A stretch of 64,000 nt of DNA from Saprospiraceae bacterium. GTDB lineage: Bacteria; Bacteroidota; Bacteroidia; Chitinophagales; Saprospiraceae. Of this stretch, positions 36,075 to 44,570 are shown one piece after another. Below the pieces are notes generated by a model that did not search any database, was not told the DNA's origin, and saw only the letters and a list, made by a program, of their open reading frames with translations. The DNA lies in NCBI GenBank assembly GCA_016715965.1, contig JADJXG010000001.1, positions 1,493,501-1,557,500 of the forward strand, in the 5' to 3' direction. How positions within the stretch are numbered: position 1 is the first letter of the stretch; every line of letters starts with the position of its first letter. Position numbers and translations under genes: made by a program.

Positions 36075-36704
36075 ATGAGAGTAGCGATTCTGGAGGATAT
36101 TAAGGAAATTGCAGAACGACTCCAACAGTTGTTTGGATCACAAAAAGATATGGAATGCCGGCAATTGTACCACAATGCTGAGGAAGCCATGCAGTTTCTT
36201 CCGGCAAATCCGGTAGATATTATGATCGTGGACATTGGGTTGCCCAATAAATCAGGTATAGAAGCGATCATGTATCTGAGCGAACTCTGTCCGGGTACTC
36301 AATTTTGTATGTTTACTGTGTATGAGGACGATGAGAAAATATTTCTATCGCTACAGGCTGGTGCAAGAGGATATATTTTAAAATCTTCTCCACCGGATAA
36401 AATCATTGAGGCTGTAAGAGAATTGTACGCAGGCGGTTCACCCATGAGCCCCAGCATTGCCAGAAAAGTGTTGAACTTTTTCAACAAAATTCCCATCGTT
36501 TCTAATCAAAATCTCGCCGGACTTTCATCCAGAGAGAATGAGCTTCTCGTGCATTTAGCCAAAGGATTGTATTATAAGGAGATTGCAGATCTGCTGGGTA
36601 TCACCACCGGTACAGTCAAGCAACACATTCACAAAATTTACGAAAAACTTCAGGTATCCAACCGAACAGAGGCGATTAATAAAATTAACCATCCTCTGAA
36701 GTAG
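36075..36704 (+). CDS. NarL/FixJ response regulator
   Basis: A 209-residue two-domain regulator. The receiver domain has acidic residues in VAILEDIKE and the phospho-Asp in DIMIVDIGLPNKSG; Thr is in MFTVYEDD and Lys in GYILKSSP. The C-terminal LuxR-type helix-turn-helix is LSSRENELLVHLAKGLYYKEIADLLGITTGTVKQHIHKIYEKL (first part shown as read, about 145-205). An alternative ATG four codons upstream (36063) is possible. It lies 114 bases after the kinase and just before the large secreted protein, which is a possible target. Confidence 0.9.
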   Translation: MRVAILEDIKEIAERLQQLFGSQKDMECRQLYHNAEEAMQFLPANPVDIMIVDIGLPNKSGIEAIMYLSELCPGTQFCMFTVYEDDEKIFLSLQAGARGYILKSSPPDKIIEAVRELYAGGSPMSPSIARKVLNFFNKIPIVSNQNLAGLSSRENELLVHLAKGLYYKEIADLLGITTGTVKQHIHKIYEKLQVSNRTEAINKINHPLK

Positions 36705-36766
36705 ATACTAGTTAAAGGTATCTGATGATATAACTTTGGTTATATTCCTGCGTTTAGAGGCCCATC

Positions 36767-36774
36767 TATTTTTG
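36767..36774 (+). promoter_or_regulatory. -7 box upstream of the giant T9SS protein gene
   Basis: TATTTTTG matches TAnnTTTG and lies 31 bases before the ATG at 36805. The nearest upstream TTTG is 28 bases away, too far for a standard -33. The gene may need an activator, possibly the regulator encoded just upstream. Confidence 0.5.
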
Positions 36775-36804
36775 TGGAATTATTTAACCATTAAATCCAT
36801 AAAA

Positions 36805-39800
36805 ATGATGAAATTAAAAAAATTACGACTATTGATTGTGCTTGGCTTCTGCGTAACCATCGCATTTGCGCAAACAGGCAATCCACCCAACGAAAAGTGG
36901 TACAGACATCTCCGAGGAGACATACACAATGTGGTTAACGATGTAATTCCGGCTCAGGATGGGGGATATTTTGTAATTGGAAGTACAAGATCAACAAAGG
37001 ATGACTTTAATTTTTGTTATTCATGTAGCTACAAAAGAAATCAGGCTTATGTTATAAAGCTGGATCATCAGGGCAAGCCGTTATGGAAAAAGATTTTACT
37101 GCCACCAAATAATCAACTAAATGCATACGATAGTTATGTAAACCATGGCATAGAGGTTAATGATGGGATAGTTCTTGGAGGGTATTTGAGAAATGGGCTT
37201 AATCTGAGCAATCAATTTCATTTAGTAAAAATCAATAAAAACACAGGAGATGAAATTTGGGCCAGAAGAGTTGGAGATATCTGGCCAATAGATTTTAATG
37301 GGTATAACCCCATTAGGTTTATCAGCACCCAAGAAGGGTTTCTGGTTTGGGCTCAGAGCAGTATAAATACTAGGCACACAGTTCTTGTTAGATTAAGCCA
37401 TGAGGGAACTGAAATTGCTAGAAGGACAATGGAAGATTTTCGTTTGGAAGCCTCGTGCGTAGTTCATTTAAACAATGATGAAACACCAAGTATTGGAAGT
37501 ACCTCAGGCAATGTTATAAAACCAACCGCGGAATATCCCATACAAAAGACAGCTGATAATAATTATATTCTACTCGGATATAAAATCAACGAGAACGTTA
37601 TTGACGAATGTAATTGTTATGATTCCGACCTTAGGCTGATGAAGATTAGTCCTAATTTATCAACAGTCTGGGACCGAAGCTATGGAGGCAATTCACAGGA
37701 TTCCTGGAGAGATATGGTAGTCCATCCGAATGGTGAAATTGTGATATTGGGCCGTAGCTGCACGGAAGGGACCATACCCTATGGACCTGCCAATGTCAAT
37801 AGTGAAAGTTGGCTGCTCAAGCTTAACTCTTTGGGAAATTTTTTAGCCGTTCAAAGTTTTGAGCAAGGAAATCCCTTTATCGGTTTTAGAGCGTTTGGTT
37901 TAGAACTCACCTGTGACAATAAATTAGCACTGTCAGGTGTTAGTTACCAGGGATTTGTCAACTATCCGGGAATTCAGAAATTGGATTGGGATTTAAAAAC
38001 ACCTATTTGGACGGTAAATTACCCAAATCTTGTCTTTACTGATGAATTTCCTTTTCATGATGTTGTCAGGGACTATTCTGGAAACTTAATCTGTTATGGA
38101 AATCAAAATAGATGGGAGACTATTGATATTGTGATTTGGGCACTACAGAGCGAATGTTCCTCATCCGGAAAATGCCAGAATGCTATTCCGATTCAGTGTA
38201 GTCAGACTTTAAGCGGAACGACCATCGGTAAAACATCTGAATTTGGTAGAACAGACTATAGTTGTTTAGCAACAAATTCATTGTTCGATGGAGCTGACCA
38301 GGTCTATGTTTTGGATAAAAATTCAGGAAGCGGATCATTGCAAATCAGTCTGGTGGCCAATACCGACCTGGACATTTTTCTTTTCGATCGGTGCGATGCC
38401 ACAGGATTGAATTGCATTGGCAAAAGTACCGAACCACGCAGACCATCCGGAGGCAATGCCGAACTCATCAGATTTGACAATTTACCAGATGGAAGATATT
38501 ACATCGCAGTGGATGGATTCCGTCCCAGCGAAAATGGTCCATTTGAGTTGACAGTTACATGTGGTAACCTGAGTTGCGTCAATGCAAGAAGTTTAAACTG
38601 CAACACACCAGTCACCGAGACAAACTCCGATGGGGTCAACAATGTCAGCACTTATTGTGGACTGACAAATACCAAAGGTACACTCAACGGATTTGCAGGT
38701 CGCGGCAAGGAAAAAGTATACAGCTTTAATATTGATGCAACACAGATGGTAAGAATAGATTTGACTGGTATGTCTCAAGGTAGTGATTTCGATATCTACC
38801 TTTTATCAGAATGCAACCCGGACAAATGCGTATCATCCAGTTTTAATGCCGGTACGACGAATGAATTGATCAATGTGACCTTAAATCCAGGCTTGTATTA
38901 TGTGGTAGTAGAATCTTATTATGATCGTGTGGGTAGCTATACCCTAAGGGTGAATTGCACGACCGGAGGGGGAAGTATCCCAAGACCTCGTATCGTAATG
39001 CCCACCAACCTATCGGTTGAATCGGGTGAAGATGTGAGTTTTCCGATAACTGCTTCGAATTTTACCAATATGGCCGCGATGGAGTTTTCACTCAAAGCAG
39101 ATGATCCTAATATTTTAAATATTTTGGGTATTGAGGGAAAGGCGATTACTCCGGCTTTCAATTTAACCTCTGCATCAAACATTGGAATCAGCTGGTTTTC
39201 TCAAAATCAACCCACTGTGACTGTTCCGGATGGTCAGGTTTTGTTTAATGTATTATTAAAAATAAAGGCTGCATCCGGCAAAACAGATATATCCATTACC
39301 GATGTTCCAACCGTACCGTATGCTCTAGCCAGCAGAAACGGAAGTCTTCAAACAGTTCCGTTGGATATTGGTAAGGGTTCTGTGGTAATCAATGAAAATT
39401 TCATTCAATTATGTGGTGGAATAAGTAGAATAGACAATGTGCCGGTTTCGGATGTCAACTTAATTGTATCTGGATCCAAAGCAGTCAATGGTTACAATCA
39501 GAATAATGGAAATTATTGCTTTACGAGTCTGCCCAAAGGAGGAAATTTTACAATTACGCCCGTGAAAAATACACATCTTAGAAATGGAATCAATGGCAGA
39601 GATCTTTATTTGATTCAAAGACACATATTGGGTGAGAGGTTACCAGGACCTTACAGGATCATAGCAGCGGATTATGATGGTAACAATGCAATAAACGGCA
39701 GAGATCTTTACCTGACACAGCGTTTGATATTGGGAGATTCGCTGATTCCTCCGGTTTCTTCCTGGCGATTTATAAGAAAGAACCAAATATTTTCAGACAT

Positions 39801-40641
39801 TTCAAATCCTTTCATGGATCAACTTCAAACAAATATTACACTCAACAATGTTGGTCAAGCTCAGGTGGGACTGGATTTCATAGCCATGAAGGTTGGCGAT
39901 GTTGATTATTCTGCGACTTTGCAGGAATCTGTTCTGAAAGTTCGGGGAGCTGCTCCGCTTCAATTAAGTCTATCAAAACATACCGCGATGCAAAATTCAG
40001 AGGTGGAAGTTAAATTAATGGTAAAAGGTTTTGACAACATAACTTCATTGGACTATACCTTACAATGGGATACGACAGTTATTCGCTTTTTGAGATTTGA
40101 ACCACCGGCAGTCAATTCCTTGGGTTTAAGTGCTGGAAACTTTGAATCCACAACAAGCCCTGGGAAAATTGTGTCAACATGGTTCGACAATGGGACCGGT
40201 AAGTCTGTTTCAGATGGATCAGTCATTGCAAAATTTATATTCAGGGTTGTAGGACAGGTTGGGAGGAACAGCCCAATTCAGTTTGTCAATAGCCCGGTAC
40301 CTCTTCAGGCTTATACCCGATCAGGTTTGGTGCAATCGGATACAATCACCGGCCGTGTGACAGTATCAACCATTAATTCTGTTGGCGAAGAGACCGATCT
40401 GAATTTTAATGTTTATCCAAATCCAGTGAATGATCAACTTTTAATTGAGAACTTATCCAATACCGTCGGCGCTCAATTTTATTTGTATGATGCCTTTGGC
40501 AAAGAAGTTACTCATATTCAGTTATCCACAAATGGCAATTTGATAAATACTGAAGATTTGAAAAGTGGTATTTATTTTTATCGGATTATGATTAAAGATA
40601 AATATCTGGTCAATGCTGGTAAACTCATAAAAAATGAATAA
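36805..40641 (+). CDS. Giant T9SS protein with PPC, cohesin-like and dockerin-like modules
   Basis: A 1278-residue secreted protein. The ATG at 36805 begins a signal peptide (LLIVLGFCVTIAFAQT); the longer frame to 36736 would lie over a TATTTTTG box. The N-terminal third has repeated VIKLDxxGxPLWKK-like blades. Two PPC-like domains follow (about 38290-38560 and 38690-38960: LDIFLFDRCD, DFDIYLLSEC). A cohesin-like domain is at about 38985-39400. A dockerin-like pair is at 39570-39745 (NGRDLYLIQRHILG, DYDGNNAINGRDLYLTQR). A second cohesin-like domain is at 39955-40370 and a T9SS tail (NVYPNPVNDQL) ends it. Adhesion or surface assembly is inferred. Confidence 0.85.
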   Translation: MMKLKKLRLLIVLGFCVTIAFAQTGNPPNEKWYRHLRGDIHNVVNDVIPAQDGGYFVIGSTRSTKDDFNFCYSCSYKRNQAYVIKLDHQGKPLWKKILLPPNNQLNAYDSYVNHGIEVNDGIVLGGYLRNGLNLSNQFHLVKINKNTGDEIWARRVGDIWPIDFNGYNPIRFISTQEGFLVWAQSSINTRHTVLVRLSHEGTEIARRTMEDFRLEASCVVHLNNDETPSIGSTSGNVIKPTAEYPIQKTADNNYILLGYKINENVIDECNCYDSDLRLMKISPNLSTVWDRSYGGNSQDSWRDMVVHPNGEIVILGRSCTEGTIPYGPANVNSESWLLKLNSLGNFLAVQSFEQGNPFIGFRAFGLELTCDNKLALSGVSYQGFVNYPGIQKLDWDLKTPIWTVNYPNLVFTDEFPFHDVVRDYSGNLICYGNQNRWETIDIVIWALQSECSSSGKCQNAIPIQCSQTLSGTTIGKTSEFGRTDYSCLATNSLFDGADQVYVLDKNSGSGSLQISLVANTDLDIFLFDRCDATGLNCIGKSTEPRRPSGGNAELIRFDNLPDGRYYIAVDGFRPSENGPFELTVTCGNLSCVNARSLNCNTPVTETNSDGVNNVSTYCGLTNTKGTLNGFAGRGKEKVYSFNIDATQMVRIDLTGMSQGSDFDIYLLSECNPDKCVSSSFNAGTTNELINVTLNPGLYYVVVESYYDRVGSYTLRVNCTTGGGSIPRPRIVMPTNLSVESGEDVSFPITASNFTNMAAMEFSLKADDPNILNILGIEGKAITPAFNLTSASNIGISWFSQNQPTVTVPDGQVLFNVLLKIKAASGKTDISITDVPTVPYALASRNGSLQTVPLDIGKGSVVINENFIQLCGGISRIDNVPVSDVNLIVSGSKAVNGYNQNNGNYCFTSLPKGGNFTITPVKNTHLRNGINGRDLYLIQRHILGERLPGPYRIIAADYDGNNAINGRDLYLTQRLILGDSLIPPVSSWRFIRKNQIFSDISNPFMDQLQTNITLNNVGQAQVGLDFIAMKVGDVDYSATLQESVLKVRGAAPLQLSLSKHTAMQNSEVEVKLMVKGFDNITSLDYTLQWDTTVIRFLRFEPPAVNSLGLSAGNFESTTSPGKIVSTWFDNGTGKSVSDGSVIAKFIFRVVGQVGRNSPIQFVNSPVPLQAYTRSGLVQSDTITGRVTVSTINSVGEETDLNFNVYPNPVNDQLLIENLSNTVGAQFYLYDAFGKEVTHIQLSTNGNLINTEDLKSGIYFYRIMIKDKYLVNAGKLIKNE

Positions 40642-40685
40642 AAGAGCTATTTAAGGTTTTACTACTAAAAGTTCTATGTACATTG

Positions 40686-40731
40686 TTTATCCTGTGCTTT
40701 ATGAATATCTTTTCATAAAGTGCAGGATAAA
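40686..40731. terminator. Very stable 20-bp hairpin, probable bidirectional terminator
   Basis: Arms at 40686-40705 and 40712-40731 pair over all 20 positions (TTTATCCTGTGC...  with ...GCAGGATAAA), two of them as G-U wobbles in RNA, around a six-base loop. It sits 45 bases after the stop of the large T9SS gene. The flanks are AT-rich rather than pure T runs, so the terminator role is inferred. Confidence 0.65.
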
Positions 40732-40845
40732 TATTTTAACAATTGAGTACGGCACCAATTTGCTGCTAAGCGTACGAACATAATCCCATTTAAATGCCCT
40801 TATATTCTAAAAATAAATCCCAAATTTCGATCCTTATTTCACATT

Positions 40846-41127
40846 GAGTTTGACAGCTCGTAAATCCTCCGATCCAAATACTTCTGGAATGGTCTTCTGC
40901 AAAATCAAAAACAAAAATGATGGGCAAGTCCTTTTGGATAGAATGCAACTATGTGTATTTCTTTTCTTGAAATTTTATCAATCCTCAGTACCCGACTTCC
41001 GCTAATTGTCGTCTGATGATTCGCTGATAGGATGGATGATGTCATTGCCTATATCTGACTTGGCATGATAAATAACCATTTCATTTTTTGAAACCAGTCC
41101 CATACTGGTTTTAAGGCAAATCCAGTT
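40846..41127 (-). pseudogene. Relic of a Reg_prop (two-component regulator propeller) gene
   Basis: Minus-strand frames here encode broken propeller repeats. NWICLKTSMGLVSKNEMVIY and IGNDIIHPISESSDD come first (41127 down to about 41020). Then LRIDKISRKEIHIVAFYPKG follows in one frame, and FVFDFAEDHSRSIWIGGFTS in another (about 40925-40865). These look like the WIGT-GL...I-x-EDxxGxIWIG pattern of Reg_prop repeats, split by stops and a frameshift. The start overlaps the murI 3' end. It is a remnant of a sensor or Reg_prop protein; the identification is by eye. Confidence 0.5.
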
Positions 41128-41932
41128 TTTGGAGCCGGACCAATTCTCCATAAAAAAACTGAGTCGTTTTCTCAAAGTGCTCTGAATAATCCGTAACCAA
41201 AAACTCATTTTGTTTGGGCGATACGTTCAAAGAGAGTAGTTTTTCCTTGGTCAGAATGGATTTTAATTTTTCTGCTACCACCAGAGCAGAATCAATGACT
41301 TTTATTTTGAATTGATAGAACGCTTCGATTTCCTTTTTGATCAAAGGATAGTGGGTGCAGGCGAGCACCAGTGCATCAATATTTTTCAAAACAGGATCGG
41401 AAAGATATTCTTCGAGTACGACATGGCTGATGTTGTTGTTGTAAAATCCTTCCTCAATCATTGGAGCCAGTAAGGGAGTGGACAAAGCACAAAATTTCAG
41501 TCCTGGTTTTCTTCTCGACAATTTTTCCTGATATACACCAGAACCAATGGTGGTCTTTGTGGCGATAATTCCTGGGTGTAGTATGTCATTTGAGGCCACC
41601 AGAAACTCCACCATGGGATCGATGACATTGATCACGGGAATTTTACCTTTTAAAGCATCTCTCAAATATTCATAAGCTGCGGCAGAAGCTGTATTGCATG
41701 CGATGACAAGAGCTTTGCAATTTCTCTGATCTACCAGATATTCCGCAAGGCGGATGGAATACTGCCGGATGAGCTGAATGGATTTATCTCCATAGGGCAT
41801 GTGAGCTGTATCGCCTACATAGATGAAATGTTCTTGGGGAAGAATTTGGTGAATGGCCTGAGCTACGGTCAATCCACCGATTCCGGAATCAAAGATCCCA
41901 ATGGGTCTGCTATCTCCTAGATTAGATTCCAA
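41111..41932 (-). CDS. murI: Glutamate racemase
   Basis: A 273-residue enzyme that makes D-glutamate for peptidoglycan. The two catalytic cysteines are in VIACNTASAAAYEYL and VLACTHYPLIKKEI, and the N-terminal signature is IGIFDSGIGGLTVAQA with YVGDTAHMPYG. Length is normal. It overlaps the ompH gene upstream by 11 bases (41922-41932), so murI is expressed with the ompH pair. Its 3' end is followed by a broken Reg_prop gene. Confidence 0.95.
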   Translation of the reverse strand: MESNLGDSRPIGIFDSGIGGLTVAQAIHQILPQEHFIYVGDTAHMPYGDKSIQLIRQYSIRLAEYLVDQRNCKALVIACNTASAAAYEYLRDALKGKIPVINVIDPMVEFLVASNDILHPGIIATKTTIGSGVYQEKLSRRKPGLKFCALSTPLLAPMIEEGFYNNNISHVVLEEYLSDPVLKNIDALVLACTHYPLIKKEIEAFYQFKIKVIDSALVVAEKLKSILTKEKLLSLNVSPKQNEFLVTDYSEHFEKTTQFFYGELVRLQKLDLP

Positions 41933-42434
41933 GTTTGGTTTTCACCAATTTTGTAACATCCATCGACTCTTCTGCGAAAAGTAAAATTCCCGAGCTGGAA
42001 TCAAAAATATAGGTGAATTGATTTTCTTTGGCAACCTGTTTAATGATCTCATTTATTTTGTCCAGAATAGGTTGCAATACTTCCTGCCTTTTGGCCATTA
42101 GTTGTTTTTGCATTTCCTGCTCGTATTCTCCTAATTTTGCTTCTTCCAGTTTCAGCATCTTGGCTTCTTCTTCGAGCGCTTTGGGAGATATTTCTCCGCT
42201 CTGCTCACGTCTTTGGAGATCTCTGTATTTACCTTCCAATTCCTGTACCATTTGCTGACCCTTTTTCTCCAGTTGAGATTGAAATGCCTGCAGGTTGGCA
42301 TCTGCTTGTTTCACTTCCGGTATTTCTGATAGCAAAGCCTGGCTATTGACATATCCAAATTTCTGAGTCTGCGCATCCAAACCGATCAAAGAGCAGATCA
42401 ATGAGAAAGCTAAAGTTAATATGTTGATTTTCAT
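41922..42434 (-). CDS. OmpH/Skp family periplasmic chaperone (second copy)
   Basis: A 170-residue exported protein. The signal peptide (INILTLAFSLICSLIGLDAQT) is followed by QKFGYVNSQALLSEIPEV, a long charged coiled coil (LEKKGQQMVQELEGKYRDLQ), and a strand FTYIFDSSSGILLFAEES, the Skp arrangement. It should chaperone outer-membrane proteins in the periplasm. The ATG at 42434 is chosen because it starts a clean signal peptide; the upstream open frame runs through the other ompH. It sits between the first ompH and murI. Confidence 0.9.
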   Translation of the reverse strand: MKINILTLAFSLICSLIGLDAQTQKFGYVNSQALLSEIPEVKQADANLQAFQSQLEKKGQQMVQELEGKYRDLQRREQSGEISPKALEEEAKMLKLEEAKLGEYEQEMQKQLMAKRQEVLQPILDKINEIIKQVAKENQFTYIFDSSSGILLFAEESMDVTKLVKTKLGI

Positions 42435-42489
42435 ACTATTGAAATTAAAAGGCTGCAAAGATATTTTAAATTTATAAAATAAAACCGGT

Positions 42490-43014
42490 TTATTTGGACA
42501 AACCTTTGAGCTTCTTGATGATGTCCTCTGTTTTGTCCAGCTCCTTGTTGTAGTAGATAATGCCGGCCGTGCCGCTGGTATCAAAAATGGCATCAAGGGA
42601 CCTGGCCAGTGCATAATCCTGAATGGCTGCATATACCTTGTCCTGAATGGGTCTGACCAGGTCTTGTCTCTTTTTAAAAAGCTCGCCGTCCTCGCCAAAT
42701 TTGTCTTTCTGAAGTTTTCTGGCGTCTTTTTCCCGATTCATTATCTCCTCTTCCTTGAGTTTTCTTTGCTCATCTGTCAGAAGGACCTGTTCTGCCTGGT
42801 ATTTATTGTACAAAGCTTTAATTTTATCATACTCTACCGCAATTTCTTGTTTCCAGACTGCTGCCACCCGATCCAGTTCGTCTTGTGCTTTTTTATAATC
42901 ATCCAGGTTTTCGAGCACCTGATTGACATCCACAAGGGCAAATTTTTGTGCCTGAGCGGTAAGTCCCAGAGCCAACATTAAAAGAGAGGAGAAGAGCAAT
43001 TTAAATTTATTCAT
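42490..43014 (-). CDS. OmpH/Skp family periplasmic chaperone (first copy)
   Basis: A 174-residue exported protein with a signal peptide ending LTAQAQ. QKFALVDVNQVLENLDDYK begins the Skp core, a Lys/Glu-rich coiled coil follows (about 45-120), and the end strand is LDAIFDTSGTAGIIYYN. It is a paralogue of the next gene, 55 bases downstream. Two tandem ompH genes before murI are a common Bacteroidota order, usually after bamA. Here bamA is not adjacent in the window. Confidence 0.92.
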   Translation of the reverse strand: MNKFKLLFSSLLMLALGLTAQAQKFALVDVNQVLENLDDYKKAQDELDRVAAVWKQEIAVEYDKIKALYNKYQAEQVLLTDEQRKLKEEEIMNREKDARKLQKDKFGEDGELFKKRQDLVRPIQDKVYAAIQDYALARSLDAIFDTSGTAGIIYYNKELDKTEDIIKKLKGLSK

Positions 43015-43174
43015 GGTTTTAATTTTGAGAATTATGGATTAGACAAGCGGTGATCAGATAAGTTTCTTAAACGAATGTTAAAACATCTTAGTACCGCTGT
43101 TTCACATTTTTGTATTGTTTGAATAAAAACGATCGAGGGAAATTAAAAAGAAGACTGTCCGAAGTCAATATCCA

Positions 43175-43690
43175 CTATCGGGCTTTTTTATAGACTGGAA
43201 CGGTTGAGCAGGGTTCTCCGTACATGATACTATTGGCAAAGGGGATGAGTTTGGAAGTGACCAACAGATAGGCGGAAGCAGGGACTTCCAGATCGCTGCA
43301 GCCCTTGATAACCACTTTTGCAGATTCGTATTGACTCCAATCTTCTTGGTTGATATTTTCACCAATGACTTGCCGGGTGACTTCTGCCGGGTTCCCAAAT
43401 CTCAGAGCGATCTCTTTTTCTGCGGCGTGTTTGGCTATCAACATATAGGCCCATGTCGGCACGATGGCATCGTTTGAGCACCAAACAGCCAACATTTTGT
43501 TTTCGTATTGATTCCAATCCAATTCTTTCAAAGCCTGTCTGAAATCAGCTTCTTTTAATATCCACTCTTTAAACAGAAATGGTTTGAGGTCAAAAGACAC
43601 GATGGGTTTTTGAGGAAGGTATGGTTCGAGCTTTATGGTGACCAGTTTGCTGTTGCTCACCCGGTTGACCAAGGTCGTTTCATTGCTCAT
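43175..43690 (-). CDS. DUF2480 family protein
   Basis: A 171-residue protein I recognise as DUF2480. Landmarks are PIVSFDLKPFLFKEWILKE, the segment LAVWCSNDAIVPTWAYML, and KGCSDLEVPASAYLLVTS. It is cytoplasmic, with no signal or membrane helix. Cys in VWCSND and GCSD might bind a metal; this is inference. The ATG at 43690 is chosen because it begins MSNETTLVNRV and overlaps the scpB end by 11 bases; the longer frame lies inside scpB. Function is unknown. Confidence 0.82.
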   Translation of the reverse strand: MSNETTLVNRVSNSKLVTIKLEPYLPQKPIVSFDLKPFLFKEWILKEADFRQALKELDWNQYENKMLAVWCSNDAIVPTWAYMLIAKHAAEKEIALRFGNPAEVTRQVIGENINQEDWSQYESAKVVIKGCSDLEVPASAYLLVTSKLIPFANSIMYGEPCSTVPVYKKAR

Positions 43691-44306
43691 CTTCGGATTT
43701 TTCATTATCCAACACCGGAGCGAGCTCGATGGTTTCCTCGATGGGCGGTGCTTCTCCGATTTCCTGATCAGGTGGAGCAAAATCTTTGAGTTTGGGAAGA
43801 TCGGACAGACTTTTTAATCCAAAATATTCCATAAACCTTAAACTAGTGCCCAGAAGAATGGGTTTTCCGGGTCCTTCGCTTCTTCCTTTAATTTCGATTA
43901 GTTCTTTTTCGAGCAATTTTTGGATCGAATGATCGCTGTTGACACCGCGTATTTGCTCTACTTCAGATTTCGAAATGGGTTGTTTGTAAGCAATGATGGC
44001 CAGTGACTCCATGGCAGCCCGAGATAGCTTTTTCCGATTATTGATCTTAATGTAGTCGGCTATCAGAGGAAAGTAATCGGGTTTGGACAAGAATTGAAAA
44101 CCATCGGCGATTTCTTTGAGCTCAATGCCAAATTCTGGTGATTCGTATCTCTGGCGGATAGCCTCCAGAGCCTCATCGATAAGCTCTATATGAATGCTCA
44201 GGCCCTGGTTGTTTTCAAGGCAATATTTAATGTCTTCTTTGAGAATGGCTTGTGGCGCCGCAAAGATGAGACTTTCTATAGCAGGTATGTATTGGCTTGA
44301 TTCCAT
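43680..44306 (-). CDS. scpB: Segregation and condensation protein B
   Basis: A 208-residue winged-helix kleisin partner. Characteristic segments are AIESLIFAAPQAI, the long winged-helix stretch LSRAAMESLAIIAYKQPISK with VEQIRGVNSDHSIQKLLEKE, and GKPILLGTSLRFMEYFGLKS. The C-terminal 40 residues are acidic and low complexity. ScpB works with ScpA and SMC in chromosome condensation. scpA is not in this window. It overlaps DUF2480 downstream. Confidence 0.94.
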   Translation of the reverse strand: MESSQYIPAIESLIFAAPQAILKEDIKYCLENNQGLSIHIELIDEALEAIRQRYESPEFGIELKEIADGFQFLSKPDYFPLIADYIKINNRKKLSRAAMESLAIIAYKQPISKSEVEQIRGVNSDHSIQKLLEKELIEIKGRSEGPGKPILLGTSLRFMEYFGLKSLSDLPKLKDFAPPDQEIGEAPPIEETIELAPVLDNEKSEDEQ

Positions 44307-44378
44307 GGTGCAAAGTTAGAAAACAGTCAGAGAGTAGGAGTCAGAGGATGAAATAAAATAGAAAATGGATTCTTTATT

Positions 44379-44418
44379 TAAAAAGACAGGGCACCACCCC
44401 GAGCGGGGCAGCACCCTG
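44379..44418 (-). terminator. Probable terminator with a strong two-part hairpin
   Basis: On the minus strand CAGGG/CCCTG and CCCCG/CGGGG stems are stacked around an internal loop (plus-strand positions 44387-44418), and the hairpin is followed by a TCTTTTT run at 44384-44379. It lies 153 bases beyond the tadA stop, or at the end of a possible small RNA starting near 44500. Confidence 0.55.
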
Positions 44419-44500
44419 CATAACCCCAAAAAACCAAGTGAAAACTAATATCTTTAATGCTTATGGAAAATTTCAATCAAGGAGTTACAATAACAAGAAC
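44379..44500 (-). ncRNA. Candidate small RNA between tadA and scpB
   Basis: The minus strand carries CATATTTG (44509-44502), one base from the -7 consensus, followed by about 120 bases without a gene and the strong two-part hairpin with T run at 44418-44379. This could be a free small RNA. No known RNA family is recognised, and a plain tadA 3' untranslated region ending at the hairpin is equally possible. Confidence 0.28.
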
Positions 44501-44570
44501 ACAAATATGGTGATTTTGATTTTAGCCGGGCAGAAAAAACCTTTGTTTTATGTTAAATTATTAACCTGCT

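Noticed and set aside
42436..42698. Long upstream extension of the second ompH frame
   Set aside because: It is a chance frame within the first ompH gene. The signal peptide begins at 42434.
44379..44418. Calling the hairpin the signal recognition particle RNA or 6S RNA
   Set aside because: The conserved SRP loop bases (GGAA, GAAG context) and the 6S bubble structure are not recognisable.
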